Assembly (NCBI RefSeq): GCF_024753255.1
Contig: NZ_JANUHA010000012.1
Location: 1-64,000, forward strand
Reading direction: 5' to 3'
Length of the DNA: 64,000 nt
Origin: Massilia agri
Lineage (GTDB): Bacteria > Pseudomonadota > Gammaproteobacteria > Burkholderiales > Burkholderiaceae_D
The notes under the pieces were generated by a model that ran no database searches, was not told where the DNA came from, and saw only the letters and a list, made by a program, of their open reading frames with translations. Positions 24,973 through 34,005 of the stretch are shown piece after piece. Made by a program: the position numbers and the translations under genes. The number at the start of each line of letters is the position of its first letter. Position 1 is the first letter of the stretch.

Positions 24973-26016
24973 ATGCGCGCGAGCCGACTTCTCTTCATCC
25001 TCACGACCCTGCAGGCCCGTGGCCGCGCGAGCGCGCGTGCGCTTGCCGACGAGTACGGGGTGTCGCTGCGCACCATTTATCGCGACGTCGACGCCCTGAG
25101 CGCCGCCGGCATCCCGATCTACAGCGAGCGCGGCAACCAGGGCGGCTACCGCCTGCTGGACGGCTACCGGACACGCCTGAACGGCATGTCGGCACTGGAA
25201 GCCGAAGTCCTGTTCCTGAGCGGCCTGTCCGGGCAGGCCGCCGAACTCGGCCTGGACGCGGCCTGTGCCAGCGCCCGTGACAAGCTGCTGGCCGCCCTCC
25301 CCGCCGACGTTCGCGAAGGCACGAGCAAGATGCGCCTGCGCTTCCACCTGGATGTCCCCGGCTGGTTCGAAGCGAGCGAACGGCCGGCCTGCCTGCCGCA
25401 ACTGGCGCAGGCCGTGTGGGGCGAACAGCCGATTCGCATCCGCTATCGCAGCTGGAAGGGCGAGAACGAGCGCGAGCTGGACCCGCTCGGCATCGTGCTC
25501 AAGGGCGGCGCCTGGTACCTGGTCGCCAGGTGCGGCGCCGATGTGCGCACCTACCGCGTCTCCCGGATCCTCGACCTGCAGCTGCTCGACGGCCACATCG
25601 AGCGGACCAGCGACTTCGACCTGCCGGCCTACTGGGCCGAGAATGCGCGCCGCTTCGAGCAGGAGCAGCACCCGGAGCAGGCGACCTTGCGGCTGTCGCC
25701 CTGGGGAATCAAGATGATGGAGGCCTTCCTGCCGCCCTATTCCGTCACCCACGCCACGATCGGGGAAGCCGGGCAGGATGGGTGGCGCACCGTCACCCTT
25801 CCCGTGGGGCCGGTGCGCCACGCCGCGTATGAGCTGCTGCGCTTCGGGGCCGAAGCCGAGGTCTTGGCGCCGGAGGCGCTGCGCAGCCACATCGGGCAGA
25901 TCGCAAGGACCCTGGCGCAGCGCTACGCGACGACACAGGACACGCCCGTCGGTGATGGCCCGATGCCGTCGACCATGCGATCGACGGTCGACTGCTGCGA
26001 CACCCCGCTCCCATGA
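24973..26016 (+). CDS. YafY-family transcriptional regulator with WYL domain
   Basis: The 347-residue regulator (start set to ATG 24973 because the family begins MRASRLLFIL; ATG 24949 gives 355 residues and has a slightly better ribosome site) has an N-terminal HTH_11 winged helix (residues 5-60, with the SLRTIYRDVDALSAAGIP recognition segment), and a WYL domain at about 135-215, where GGAWYLVAR holds the motif. It should respond to an unknown ligand and control the divergent GST gene. Confidence 0.9.
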   Translation: MRASRLLFILTTLQARGRASARALADEYGVSLRTIYRDVDALSAAGIPIYSERGNQGGYRLLDGYRTRLNGMSALEAEVLFLSGLSGQAAELGLDAACASARDKLLAALPADVREGTSKMRLRFHLDVPGWFEASERPACLPQLAQAVWGEQPIRIRYRSWKGENERELDPLGIVLKGGAWYLVARCGADVRTYRVSRILDLQLLDGHIERTSDFDLPAYWAENARRFEQEQHPEQATLRLSPWGIKMMEAFLPPYSVTHATIGEAGQDGWRTVTLPVGPVRHAAYELLRFGAEAEVLAPEALRSHIGQIARTLAQRYATTQDTPVGDGPMPSTMRSTVDCCDTPLP

Positions 26017-26091
26017 ACATGCACAAGGCCGAACCTGACGCGCGGCCGTATTGATTTACCAGCCCGGCAAGCGGCAGATTCAAAGGCTTAG

Positions 26092-26128
26092 TTGAAAGAA
26101 ATTACTTCGCATGCTAAGCTTTCGCATG
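26092..26128 (+). promoter_or_regulatory. Promoter and direct repeat upstream of marR-FUSC operon
   Basis: TTGAAA at 26092-26097 and TAAGCT at 26115-26120 have a 17-bp spacer. Overlapping it is a direct repeat TTCGCATG at 26106-26113 and 26121-26128, spaced 15 bp apart, that could be the binding site of the MarR protein. ATG 26152 is the start consistent with this promoter. Confidence 0.55.
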
Positions 26129-26151
26129 AGAACAATGTGCATGCCAATCAA

Positions 26152-26628
26152 ATGAGCGTATCCGACCAGACCCTCGGCAGCCTGACCGCCGCCCTCACCT
26201 ATGCCGCGCGCGCCTACCGCGCCGCCGCCGACAAGATCGCGGCCGACTACGGCCTGTCGCAGGCGACCGGCCTGCCGGTGCTGGTCATCAGCCGCTTCGG
26301 CGAGGACGGCGTGCGGCCCGGGGTGCTGGCCGTCGCCCTCGGCCTGGAAGCGTCCTCGCTGGTGCGGGTGGTGGACTGCCTGATCGCCGCGAAACTGGTG
26401 GAGCGCCATGACGACCCGGCCGACCGCCGCGCGAAGATACTGCGCCTGACGGACGAGGGGCGCCAGGCGGCGGAGCAGATGGACCAGGCCCTGCGTCCCT
26501 TCCGCCGCAAGCTGTTCGGCGAGTTCGAACCCGCCGACGTCGAAGCCTGCCTGCGCGTGCTGTCCGGCCTGCCGGCGGCGATTGCCAACATCACTTCTTC
26601 CGACGACGCCGGCAGCAAGGCAGCGTGA
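26152..26628 (+). CDS. MarR-family regulator of the efflux operon
   Basis: The 158-residue winged-helix protein has the MarR recognition region GLEASSLVRVVDCLIAAKLVERHDDPADRRAKILRLTDEGR (around residues 60-100; the tail RRAKILRLT is the wing). It is the first gene of a five-gene set whose other members form an efflux system, so it should repress or sense an aromatic or phenolic compound. Only 7 bp separate it from the next gene. Confidence 0.9.
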   Translation: MSVSDQTLGSLTAALTYAARAYRAAADKIAADYGLSQATGLPVLVISRFGEDGVRPGVLAVALGLEASSLVRVVDCLIAAKLVERHDDPADRRAKILRLTDEGRQAAEQMDQALRPFRRKLFGEFEPADVEACLRVLSGLPAAIANITSSDDAGSKAA

Positions 26629-26635
26629 GGCAGGC

Positions 26636-28693
26636 ATGAAGGTGGCCAGCCGGTCGGAGATGCTGTTCTCCATCAAGTCATTCGCGGCAGCGATGCTCTC
26701 GGTTTACCTATCGATGCGCATCGGACTGCCGCGACCTTTCTGGGCGATGATGACGGCCTATATCGTCTCCGCCCCCTTTGCCGGGCCGACCCGCTCCAAG
26801 GGCATCTACCGGGCGGGCGGCACCGTGCTCGGCGCCGTCGCGGTCGTTTTCCTGGTGCCCCAGCTGTCGAACGCCCCCGAGCTGCTCTCGCTCGCGCTGG
26901 CGCTGTGGATCGGCGGCTGCCTCTACTTCTCGCTGCTGGACCGCACCCCGCGCTCCTACGTGCTGATGTTGGCGGGCTACACGGCCGGCCTGATCGGTTT
27001 TCCGGCGGTGGGCGACCCGGGCGCCATCTTCGACATCGCGCTCGCGCGAGTCGAGGAGATCGTGCTGGGCATGGTCTGCGCGACCCTGGTGCACACCCTG
27101 GTGCTGCCGCAGAGCTTCGCGCCGGTGCTGCTCGCCCGCCTGGACGGCGCGGCGCGTGACGCCGGGGCCTGGATCCGCGATGCGCTCAACCCCGGCGGCG
27201 ATGCGCGAAGCGCGGGCGACCGCCGCAAGCTGGCCGGCGACATCACCGAGCTGCGCCTCATGAGCACCCACCTGCCCTTCGACACCTCGCACCTGCGCTG
27301 GACCGAGAAGGCGGTCAACGCCCTGCAGGAACGGCTGGCGCAGTTCCTGCCCATCGTCTCCGGCATCGAAGACCGCCTGGCGGCGCTGCGCGAACTCGGC
27401 GCGGACGCCGTGTCGGCACGCTGGCGCACCGTGCTGGAAGACGTGACGGCGCTGCTTGAAACCCCGAAAGACACGCCCCTCGCCGTCCAGGGCGCAGCCC
27501 TGCACACGCACATCGACGCGCTGGCTCCGCAAGGCGGACGCGACCTCGACTGGACCGGCCTCCTGGCGCTGAACCTGGCGGCGCGCCTGCACATGCTGGT
27601 CGACCTGGTGCTGGAAACGCGCCTGCTGCGCCAGCACATCGACGCCGGCGTGCACGGCCGCCTGCCCGACAGCGTGCGCCACTTACCTGGCGTCGCCCCC
27701 AGCGCCCTGCACCAGGACCGCGGCATGGCCCTGCTGTCGGCCCTTGCCGCCGTCGTCGCCGTCCTGGCCTGCTGCGCCTTCTGGATCCTCACCGGCTGGC
27801 CGGCCGGCGCGGCCGCGCCCATGATGGCGGCGGTGCTGTGCTGCTTCTTCGCCGGCCAGGATGACCCGGCGCCCTTCATCAAGGGCTTCCTCACCTACAC
27901 GGTGTATTCGATTCCGGTGGCGGCGCTGTACCTGCTGGCGATCCTGCCGGCCGTGCACGGATTCGAGTCGCTGGTGCTGGCCTGCGCACCGACCTTCCTG
28001 GTGCTGGGCGTGCTGGTGGCGCGGCCGTCGACCTTCGGACGCGCCATGCCTTTTCTCTTCGGCATCTGCGGCGCCCTGGCCATGGTCGATACCCACAGCG
28101 CCGACATCGTCTCTTTCACCAACGGCATGCTGGCGCAGATCATGGGCCTGGCCGCAGCCGCCCTCATCACCCGCGTGCTGCGCAGCGTCGGCGCCGGCTG
28201 GACCGCGCGCCGCGTCCTGAAGGCCGGTTGGCGGGAACTGGCGCGCCTGGGCAGCGGCGAACGCGTGACCGCGCCAAGCGAGTTCTCCGCGCGCATGGTC
28301 GATCGCGTCGGCCTGCTCACGCCGCGCCTGGCGATGGCCGGCGCCCACGCGGACCTGCAGGCGGTCGATGCGCTGCGCGACCTGCGCGTCGGCCTGAACA
28401 TGACCATGCTGCAGTCCGTACGGGCGCAGCTCGGGCGTGGCGAAGCGGCCCTCGCCTCCCTGATGTCGCGGCTGTCACGGCGTTTCGCGCGTTTGCCGGC
28501 GCTCGACCGGAACGAGGAAGCAGGCTTGCTGGCTGCTCTCGACAACAGCCTGCGCGCGATCTGCCAGGGCACGCGTGACGCCGCCCAGCGCGAGGCGCTG
28601 GCCGCCCTCACCGGCATGCGGCGCGACCTGTTTCCCCAGGCGCCAGCCTACCAATCCTCGCCCCTGACTGCTTACGACAAGGAGACCCGATGA
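26636..28693 (+). CDS. FUSC-family inner-membrane efflux protein (AaeB-like)
   Basis: The 685-residue product has two groups of six hydrophobic helices (residues 10-150 and 365-500) with a large cytosolic loop and a soluble C-terminal region, typical of FUSC/AaeB proteins. These proteins act with an HlyD adaptor and an outer-membrane channel to export hydroxylated aromatic acids or fusaric acid. GTG/ATG choice: ATG 26636 is 7 bp after the marR stop and has an AGGCAGG site. Its stop overlaps the start of the DUF1656 gene (ATGA). Confidence 0.9.
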   Translation: MKVASRSEMLFSIKSFAAAMLSVYLSMRIGLPRPFWAMMTAYIVSAPFAGPTRSKGIYRAGGTVLGAVAVVFLVPQLSNAPELLSLALALWIGGCLYFSLLDRTPRSYVLMLAGYTAGLIGFPAVGDPGAIFDIALARVEEIVLGMVCATLVHTLVLPQSFAPVLLARLDGAARDAGAWIRDALNPGGDARSAGDRRKLAGDITELRLMSTHLPFDTSHLRWTEKAVNALQERLAQFLPIVSGIEDRLAALRELGADAVSARWRTVLEDVTALLETPKDTPLAVQGAALHTHIDALAPQGGRDLDWTGLLALNLAARLHMLVDLVLETRLLRQHIDAGVHGRLPDSVRHLPGVAPSALHQDRGMALLSALAAVVAVLACCAFWILTGWPAGAAAPMMAAVLCCFFAGQDDPAPFIKGFLTYTVYSIPVAALYLLAILPAVHGFESLVLACAPTFLVLGVLVARPSTFGRAMPFLFGICGALAMVDTHSADIVSFTNGMLAQIMGLAAAALITRVLRSVGAGWTARRVLKAGWRELARLGSGERVTAPSEFSARMVDRVGLLTPRLAMAGAHADLQAVDALRDLRVGLNMTMLQSVRAQLGRGEAALASLMSRLSRRFARLPALDRNEEAGLLAALDNSLRAICQGTRDAAQREALAALTGMRRDLFPQAPAYQSSPLTAYDKETR

Positions 28694-28896
28694 TCGGCGA
28701 AGTCAGCCTGTACGGCCTCTACCTTCCTCCGCTCCTGCTGCTGACGCTGGCGGCGCTGTTGATATCTCGCCTCCTGAACCTGGCCCTGGCGCGCACCGGC
28801 TTCTACCGCCTGGTGTGGCATCCGGCGCTGTTCGATTTTTCCCTGTTCGTCATCGTGCTCGGCACGCTGGCTTACTTCACCCGCAACTGGTCCTGA
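28690..28896 (+). CDS. DUF1656 (AaeX-like) small membrane protein
   Basis: A 68-residue protein with two hydrophobic helices (about residues 8-28 and 45-62). DUF1656 proteins are nearly always between a FUSC transporter and its HlyD adaptor, as here, with a 4-bp overlap with the upstream gene and 1 bp to the next. It is presumably an accessory subunit in the inner membrane; its exact role is unknown. Confidence 0.88.
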   Translation: MIGEVSLYGLYLPPLLLLTLAALLISRLLNLALARTGFYRLVWHPALFDFSLFVIVLGTLAYFTRNWS

Positions 28897-28897
28897 G

Positions 28898-29833
28898 ATG
28901 GCTACGAACAAATTTTTACCGGCCCTGGGCCGGGTCGGCATCACCTTGCTGGCCACCGCCGGCGCGGCCTACGCAGGCTGGCATATGTGGCGCCACTACG
29001 AACTGGCGCCATGGACCCGCGACGGCCGCGTGAAAGCGTATGTGGTGCAGGTGGCGCCGGACGTGACCGGCCAGGTCACCAGGGTCTACGTACACGACAA
29101 CCAGCACGTCGCGGCCGGCGAACCGCTGTTCGAGATCGACCGTGCGCGCTTCGCGCTGGCGCTGCGCCAGGCCGAGGCCCAGGTGACCGCAAGCGAAGCA
29201 GCCCTGGCCCAGGCCCGGCGCGAGAACAAGCGCAATGCCGAGCTGGACGACCTGGTATCGACGGAAACGCGCGAGCAAGGCCTCACCCGCACCGACCAGG
29301 CCAGGGCCGCCCTGGCCCAGGCCATCGTCAACCGCGACACGGCCCGGCTGAACCTGGAGCGCTCGCACGTGGTGTCGGCGGTGGACGGCATCGTCACCAA
29401 CCTCGACCTGCGCGAAGGCTCCTATGCGACCGCGGCGCGTCCGGTGATGGCGCTGATCGACCGCAACACCTTCTATGTCGAAGGCTATTTTGAAGAAACC
29501 AAGCTGCCCGCCATCCAGGTGGGCGACAGGGTCGACGTGACCCTGATGGGCGTGCGCCAGCCGATCAAGGGCCACGTCGAGAGCTTCGCCGAGGGCATCA
29601 CCGACCGCGACCGCAGCACCGGCGCGAACATGCTGCCGAACGTGAACCCGACCTTCAACTGGGTGCGCCTGGCCCAGCGCATTCCGGTGCGCATCGCGAT
29701 CGACCGGGTGCCGGCAGGCGTGCGCCTCGTCGCCGGACAGACCGCGACCGTGGAAGTGCTGCCCGCTGCGTCCCATCCCGCACCCGCCGCGCGCGCCGTG
29801 GCGGCTGCGCCTGGCGCCACGAAGGCGCAATAA
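28898..29833 (+). CDS. HlyD-family periplasmic adaptor (AaeA-like)
   Basis: The 311-residue adaptor has one N-terminal membrane anchor (residues 8-28), a lipoyl/barrel-sandwich part split by a coiled-coil hairpin (residues 80-150, AEAQVTASEAALAQARRENKRNAELD), and a beta-barrel with GYFEETKLPAIQVGDRVDV and a conserved GHVESFAEGI segment. It would bridge the FUSC pump and the NodT outer-membrane channel. Confidence 0.93.
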   Translation: MATNKFLPALGRVGITLLATAGAAYAGWHMWRHYELAPWTRDGRVKAYVVQVAPDVTGQVTRVYVHDNQHVAAGEPLFEIDRARFALALRQAEAQVTASEAALAQARRENKRNAELDDLVSTETREQGLTRTDQARAALAQAIVNRDTARLNLERSHVVSAVDGIVTNLDLREGSYATAARPVMALIDRNTFYVEGYFEETKLPAIQVGDRVDVTLMGVRQPIKGHVESFAEGITDRDRSTGANMLPNVNPTFNWVRLAQRIPVRIAIDRVPAGVRLVAGQTATVEVLPAASHPAPAARAVAAAPGATKAQ

Positions 29834-29842
29834 GGAGTGAAC

Positions 29843-31348
29843 ATGCATCGCAACCGCAAGCTCGCCGGCAAGGCTGCATCCTTGTGCGCGCTGGCCGTGC
29901 TGGGCGCCTGCACCACGCTCGGCCCGGACTACCAGCTGCCGAAGGAAGCCGTCATCCAGCGCGACGCCGCCAGGGGACCCCTGATGGGTTCAAGCGAGAC
30001 GCCCTTCAGCGCCGACCCGCTGCCGAAGGACTGGTGGCAGCTGTACCAGGACCCGGTACTGGACAAGCTGATCGCCAAGGCTTTCAGCGCCAACGCCGAC
30101 CTGCGGGTGGCCGCGGCGAACCTGGCGCGTGCCCATGCGGTGCTGGAAGAGGTCGAGGAAAAGAAGCGTCCCGAAGTCGAAATGGGCGCCGCGCCGCTGT
30201 ACGGACGCATCGCCGGGGCCTCGATCGGCCTGCCGGAACAGCTGCCGCGCACCGGCATCTACGAAGGCGACATCAAGGTGGCTTACCAGGTCGACCTGTG
30301 GGGCCGCATCCGCCGCGCCATCGAGGCCGCGCACGCCGACCAGGAAGCTGCGCAGGCGGCCAGCGACCTGGCCCACGTGATGGTGGCGGCCGACACAACG
30401 CGCGCCTATGCCCAGGCCTGCTCGGCCGGCTACCAGCTGAAGGTGGCGCAGCAATCGGTCGCGCTGCAGCAGCAGTTCGTCGCGCTGACGGCCCAGCGCG
30501 TGCGGCGCGGCCGCGGCATCGCCATCGACACCAGCCGCGCCCAGGCCCAGCTGGAGCTGCTGCGCGCCAACCTGCCGCCGCTGGAGGCAGGCCGCCGCAC
30601 GGCCCTGTATCGCCTGGCGGTGCTGACAGGCGAGGCGCCGAGCCGGTTTCCGGCGGAGGTTGCGCAGTGCGCGACGCCGCCGCGCGTGGCCGCGACCATT
30701 CCGGTCGGCGACGGCGCGGCCCTGCTGCGCCGCCGCCCCGACGTGCGCCAGGCCGAACGCCTGCTGGCGGCAAGCACGGCGCGCATCGGCGTCGCCACCG
30801 CCGAGCTCTACCCGAACATCACGCTGGGCGCGTCCTTCGGCGGCGTCGGCTTCATGGACCAGTTCGGCGACGCCAGTACCTGGAAATTCTCGCTGGGGCC
30901 CCTGATTTCCTGGAACCTGCCGGCCCTGAGCCCGGCGCGCGTGCACATCGCCCAGGCGAACATCGCTACCCAGGGCGCGCTGGCGCGCTTCGACTCGGTG
31001 GTGCTGAACGCGCTGCGCGAGCTTGAAACCGCGTTGACCGTCTACGCCCGCGAACTCGACCGCAATGCCGCCCTGCGCGCGGCGCGCGACCAGAGCGCAC
31101 TGGCTGCGAAGCAGACGGCCAGGCTCTACCAGTTCGGCCGCAGCGACTTCCTCGCTGCCCTGGACGCGGACCGCACCCTCGCCAGTGTGGAGAGCATGCT
31201 GGCGGCTTCCAGCGCGAAACTGGCGGAGGACCAGGCGCAGCTCTTCCTGGCGCTCGGTGGCGGCTGGGAGAATACCCGCGCGGCACACGCCGAACAGCAG
31301 CAGGCGGCGCACGCCGGCGCGCACGACGGGAAGCGCGCGGCGCCCTGA
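29843..31348 (+). CDS. NodT-family outer-membrane efflux lipoprotein
   Basis: The 501-residue protein starts at ATG 29843 (AAGGAG site) and has a type II signal peptide with lipobox VLGAC (Cys23). Two OEP repeats follow (about 60-270 and 270-480); WWQLYQDPVLDKLI, YQVDLWGRIRRAIEAA and RRRPDVRQAERLLAA are NodT hallmarks. It would be the TolC-like outer-membrane duct of the exporter. It is the last gene of the operon. The C-terminal tail is rich in Ala/His/Gln and unlikely to fold. Confidence 0.93.
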   Translation: MHRNRKLAGKAASLCALAVLGACTTLGPDYQLPKEAVIQRDAARGPLMGSSETPFSADPLPKDWWQLYQDPVLDKLIAKAFSANADLRVAAANLARAHAVLEEVEEKKRPEVEMGAAPLYGRIAGASIGLPEQLPRTGIYEGDIKVAYQVDLWGRIRRAIEAAHADQEAAQAASDLAHVMVAADTTRAYAQACSAGYQLKVAQQSVALQQQFVALTAQRVRRGRGIAIDTSRAQAQLELLRANLPPLEAGRRTALYRLAVLTGEAPSRFPAEVAQCATPPRVAATIPVGDGAALLRRRPDVRQAERLLAASTARIGVATAELYPNITLGASFGGVGFMDQFGDASTWKFSLGPLISWNLPALSPARVHIAQANIATQGALARFDSVVLNALRELETALTVYARELDRNAALRAARDQSALAAKQTARLYQFGRSDFLAALDADRTLASVESMLAASSAKLAEDQAQLFLALGGGWENTRAAHAEQQQAAHAGAHDGKRAAP

Positions 31349-31407
31349 AGCGCCGGTGAACCGCCCCGGGATGACAGCTGCATCAGCCCAGCCCGGGCAG
31401 GCAGGTC

Positions 31408-31617
31408 TCAGGCCTTCCTGAGCGCGTCCGCCTTGTGCGCCGCCTCGGCCCCGGTCTTGTCGCTGACCACCAGGTACTCGGGGTGTTCCTTCGAGGCCGC
31501 CACGTGGTGGCCCTTGATCTCGGTGGGCGAAGTCAGTTTCTTCTTGATCGTCCCGTGCACCGTGCCCTGGGACGACTGCCACTGCACCCTGTCGCCAGCC
31601 TTGAATGCGTCTGTCAT
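31408..31617 (-). CDS. DUF2945 (hypervirulence-associated-type) small protein
   Basis: A 69-residue protein. GDRVQWQSSQGTVHGTI and YLVVSDKTGAEAAHKADALRK match the DUF2945/HVA1 TUDOR-like family. It starts at ATG 31617; upstream codons in the open frame have no such homology. Basic and cytosolic. Role unknown; the family is common in soil bacteria. Confidence 0.8.
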   Translation of the reverse strand: MTDAFKAGDRVQWQSSQGTVHGTIKKKLTSPTEIKGHHVAASKEHPEYLVVSDKTGAEAAHKADALRKA

Positions 31618-31770
31618 GATGGCCCCATCGAAATGGTCGAATGGATGGCCGCGACGTCCCGGATGTGAACCGCACCCGGGCATTCGCGAACCGGGATCGC
31701 CATTCAAGCACAGATCGCCATCCGCTCCCGCACGCCAGGAAGCTTCCTGGCCGCGGGCTGCCACGCCTCC

Positions 31771-33741
31771 CTATTGCGCCAGTACGCTGGCCTCCACCAG
31801 CGGCGCCGCGGCTTCTGCCGAAGGCGTGCCGCTGTTGTCGTAGTGAATCACTTCCTTGCCGGAGACAGGGTCCGGCTGCCAGATCTTCAGCGCAAAGCGG
31901 CCCGGTGCGGCGCCGGCCAGGCCGACCGTGGTCGCGAGCCGGAAGCGGGCCTTGCCCACGCCATTGACCGCGCCTTCGCCGTCGAACACGTGCTGCGCTC
32001 CCTGCCGGCCGAGGAAGCGCAAGCTGCTGCTGTGAAAGCGCAGTCCGGGGAGATCGAAATGCATCTGCGCCGGCATAGCCGCCATCTGCGCCGCCGGCCC
32101 CATCGCGGCAAGCGGCGCCACCAGGCTGAACGCCGCCTTGCCGACCCATGAGGGCGCCTTCCGGTAAGCGCCCCTTGGCGACAGCACGCTGCCCCGGGCG
32201 GCCACCGTGCCGGCGGCGGAAGCGGCGGCAACGATGGTGCGGCTGACGGCCGTACTGCGGCCGTTGCGGTCGATCACCGTCGCCGTGACGCGGTACACGC
32301 CGGGCAGGGCGAAATGGTGGCTGGCGCTGGCGCTGCCCGTCTCACCTGCTTCGCGCACCTTGCCGGCCTGTGCGCCGCTGCCGTCGCCCCATGACCAGCT
32401 CACGCTGCGCGTGCCCACCCTGGCGGAATCGACCCATGCCACCGAGGCGGCGAATGCGGCGCCGGCCCGGACCACCTCGGGCGCAGCCACGGGCCCGACC
32501 ACATGGCCGCCCTGATGCCCATGGCTGGGGGTGAGCAGCACCAGGCCGGCGTTGGAACTGGACACGATGTCGCCGTTGTCGTTGATGGCAAGCGCATCGT
32601 CGAGCACCAGACCGGGCGGCGCGTTGCGCAGGCGGGTGTTCAGGTCGACCATGCCGGCTTTGGCCGACCAGGCGAATGCCCGGAAGGCCTGGTTGCGGTC
32701 GGTGGCGTAGCCGACCACCTGGCCGCGATCGTTGGCCTGCTGGGAACGCGAGTTGGCGCCGCCCAGGGTGCCCAGCAGGCGCATGCCCTCCGTGCGCGTC
32801 CAGGTCATGGCGCGCTGGTCGCCGCCGGCCAGGGTGACGAGGCCGGCGATCCGGCCGCCGGGGCTCATGGCGAGGGTGAAGGATTCCACCCCGCCCGCCG
32901 CGCCGAGGTCGCGCATGCCGCGCCCGGGCGTCCACAGCCAGGCGCGATAGCCTGCTGCGTCCGCCGGCAGGCGGCTGCCGGCCACCTCGCCCCTGGCGCT
33001 GACGGCGATGCCGTCCGAGTCGAGGCTGCCGAGCGTATCGATGTCGACCAGGCCGCGCGCCGGCATCCAGGCAAAGGCGTGGCGCTCCAGGCTGGCGGTG
33101 TTGGCGGCGCCGGCGATGAGGCCGGCGTCGTTCAGCGCGGCGCCCCACGATGCCCCGTCGACGCCGGGCGCGAGCGCGCCGAGGCTGCTCATGCCTTCGC
33201 TCACGCTCCAGCGGAAGGCCAGCGGGGGCGTGCTGGGGACGCCTTCGGAAAAGCCGGTGACGACGCCGCGGTTGTTGATCGCCTGCGCGCGCGAGTTGCC
33301 GGTAAACGGCAGGACGCCGAGGTCGAGCATGCCGCCGCCCGCGCTCCAGACGAAGGCATGTTCGCTGCCCGTGGCGGTGAAGGAGCCTCCGGCGAGCTGC
33401 CCGGCATTGTTCAGGCCCAGCGCCACGGTGTCGCTGCCGCCCAGCGTGCCGATGTCCCGGACTGTTCTGCCATCGTAGAAATAGCCGCGCGAGGCGGCGC
33501 CATCCCACATCGAGAAGACGATCTGTCCCCGGGCGTTGATCTTCGGCAGCGCGCTGAGTTCGCCGGAGCCGAGGTTGACGACCCGGTAGCTGGTGCGGAC
33601 GGCGCCTCCCTTGCCCGCTTCGAGGGCCGGCGCCGGGGCTTGCTGCGCCAGCGCCGTGCCGCCCGCCGCCAGCGCCAGCAGCAGGCAGGGCCACCACCCC
33701 ACGCTCGTCTTCGACCTGCCGTTTCCATGCACGCGCCGCAT
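31771..33741 (-). CDS. Exported HAF-repeat and PKD-domain protein
   Basis: From ATG 33741 (GGGAGAG site) the product has 656 residues. A signal peptide (residues 14-33) is followed by at least six HAF-type beta repeats (about 40-400) such as AFVWSAGGGMLDLG, AFRWSVSEGMSSLG, AFAWMPARGLVDID and AFAWSAKAGMVDLN, interspersed with NNAGQLAG/NDRGQVVGYA turns. A PKD-like domain follows (about 430-515, WSWGDGS and HHFALPGVYRVTATV). The last 140 residues are unrecognised. It is secreted, probably a beta-propeller-like surface protein. No PEP-CTERM tail is present. Confidence 0.85.
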   Translation of the reverse strand: MRRVHGNGRSKTSVGWWPCLLLALAAGGTALAQQAPAPALEAGKGGAVRTSYRVVNLGSGELSALPKINARGQIVFSMWDGAASRGYFYDGRTVRDIGTLGGSDTVALGLNNAGQLAGGSFTATGSEHAFVWSAGGGMLDLGVLPFTGNSRAQAINNRGVVTGFSEGVPSTPPLAFRWSVSEGMSSLGALAPGVDGASWGAALNDAGLIAGAANTASLERHAFAWMPARGLVDIDTLGSLDSDGIAVSARGEVAGSRLPADAAGYRAWLWTPGRGMRDLGAAGGVESFTLAMSPGGRIAGLVTLAGGDQRAMTWTRTEGMRLLGTLGGANSRSQQANDRGQVVGYATDRNQAFRAFAWSAKAGMVDLNTRLRNAPPGLVLDDALAINDNGDIVSSSNAGLVLLTPSHGHQGGHVVGPVAAPEVVRAGAAFAASVAWVDSARVGTRSVSWSWGDGSGAQAGKVREAGETGSASASHHFALPGVYRVTATVIDRNGRSTAVSRTIVAAASAAGTVAARGSVLSPRGAYRKAPSWVGKAAFSLVAPLAAMGPAAQMAAMPAQMHFDLPGLRFHSSSLRFLGRQGAQHVFDGEGAVNGVGKARFRLATTVGLAGAAPGRFALKIWQPDPVSGKEVIHYDNSGTPSAEAAAPLVEASVLAQ

Positions 33742-33945
33742 ATGTCTCTCCCATGAAGGTAATGCCATTTCCGCCTCATCGGACAATCCGGGCGGATCAG
33801 GGGTGATCATGGAGCGGACACGGTGCGCACGATTCGACTTATCCCAGCATCGCGCGTCGGCATGATGTTGATCAAACGTGTTCTTGCGCCAGCGCCAAAA
33901 GCATTTAGCGCGTTATATGCAGCAATTTCTGACTGGCACGCGCAA

Positions 33946-33973
33946 GAAAAAAAGCCTGGCGCGCAGCCAGGCT
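33946..33973 (-). terminator. Rho-independent terminator of the MerR gene
   Basis: AGCCTGGC at 33953-33960 pairs with GCCAGGCT at 33966-33973, and read on the minus strand it is followed by a run of seven T (33946-33952). Confidence 0.9.
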
Positions 33974-34005
33974 CCCTTCCCGTCGGCTTTTTCCGTGCAG
34001 CCGGA

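Noticed and set aside
33932-33946. TGGCACG in the gap after the HAF-repeat gene
   Set aside because: No TTGCW at the correct spacing, so not a sigma-54 promoter.
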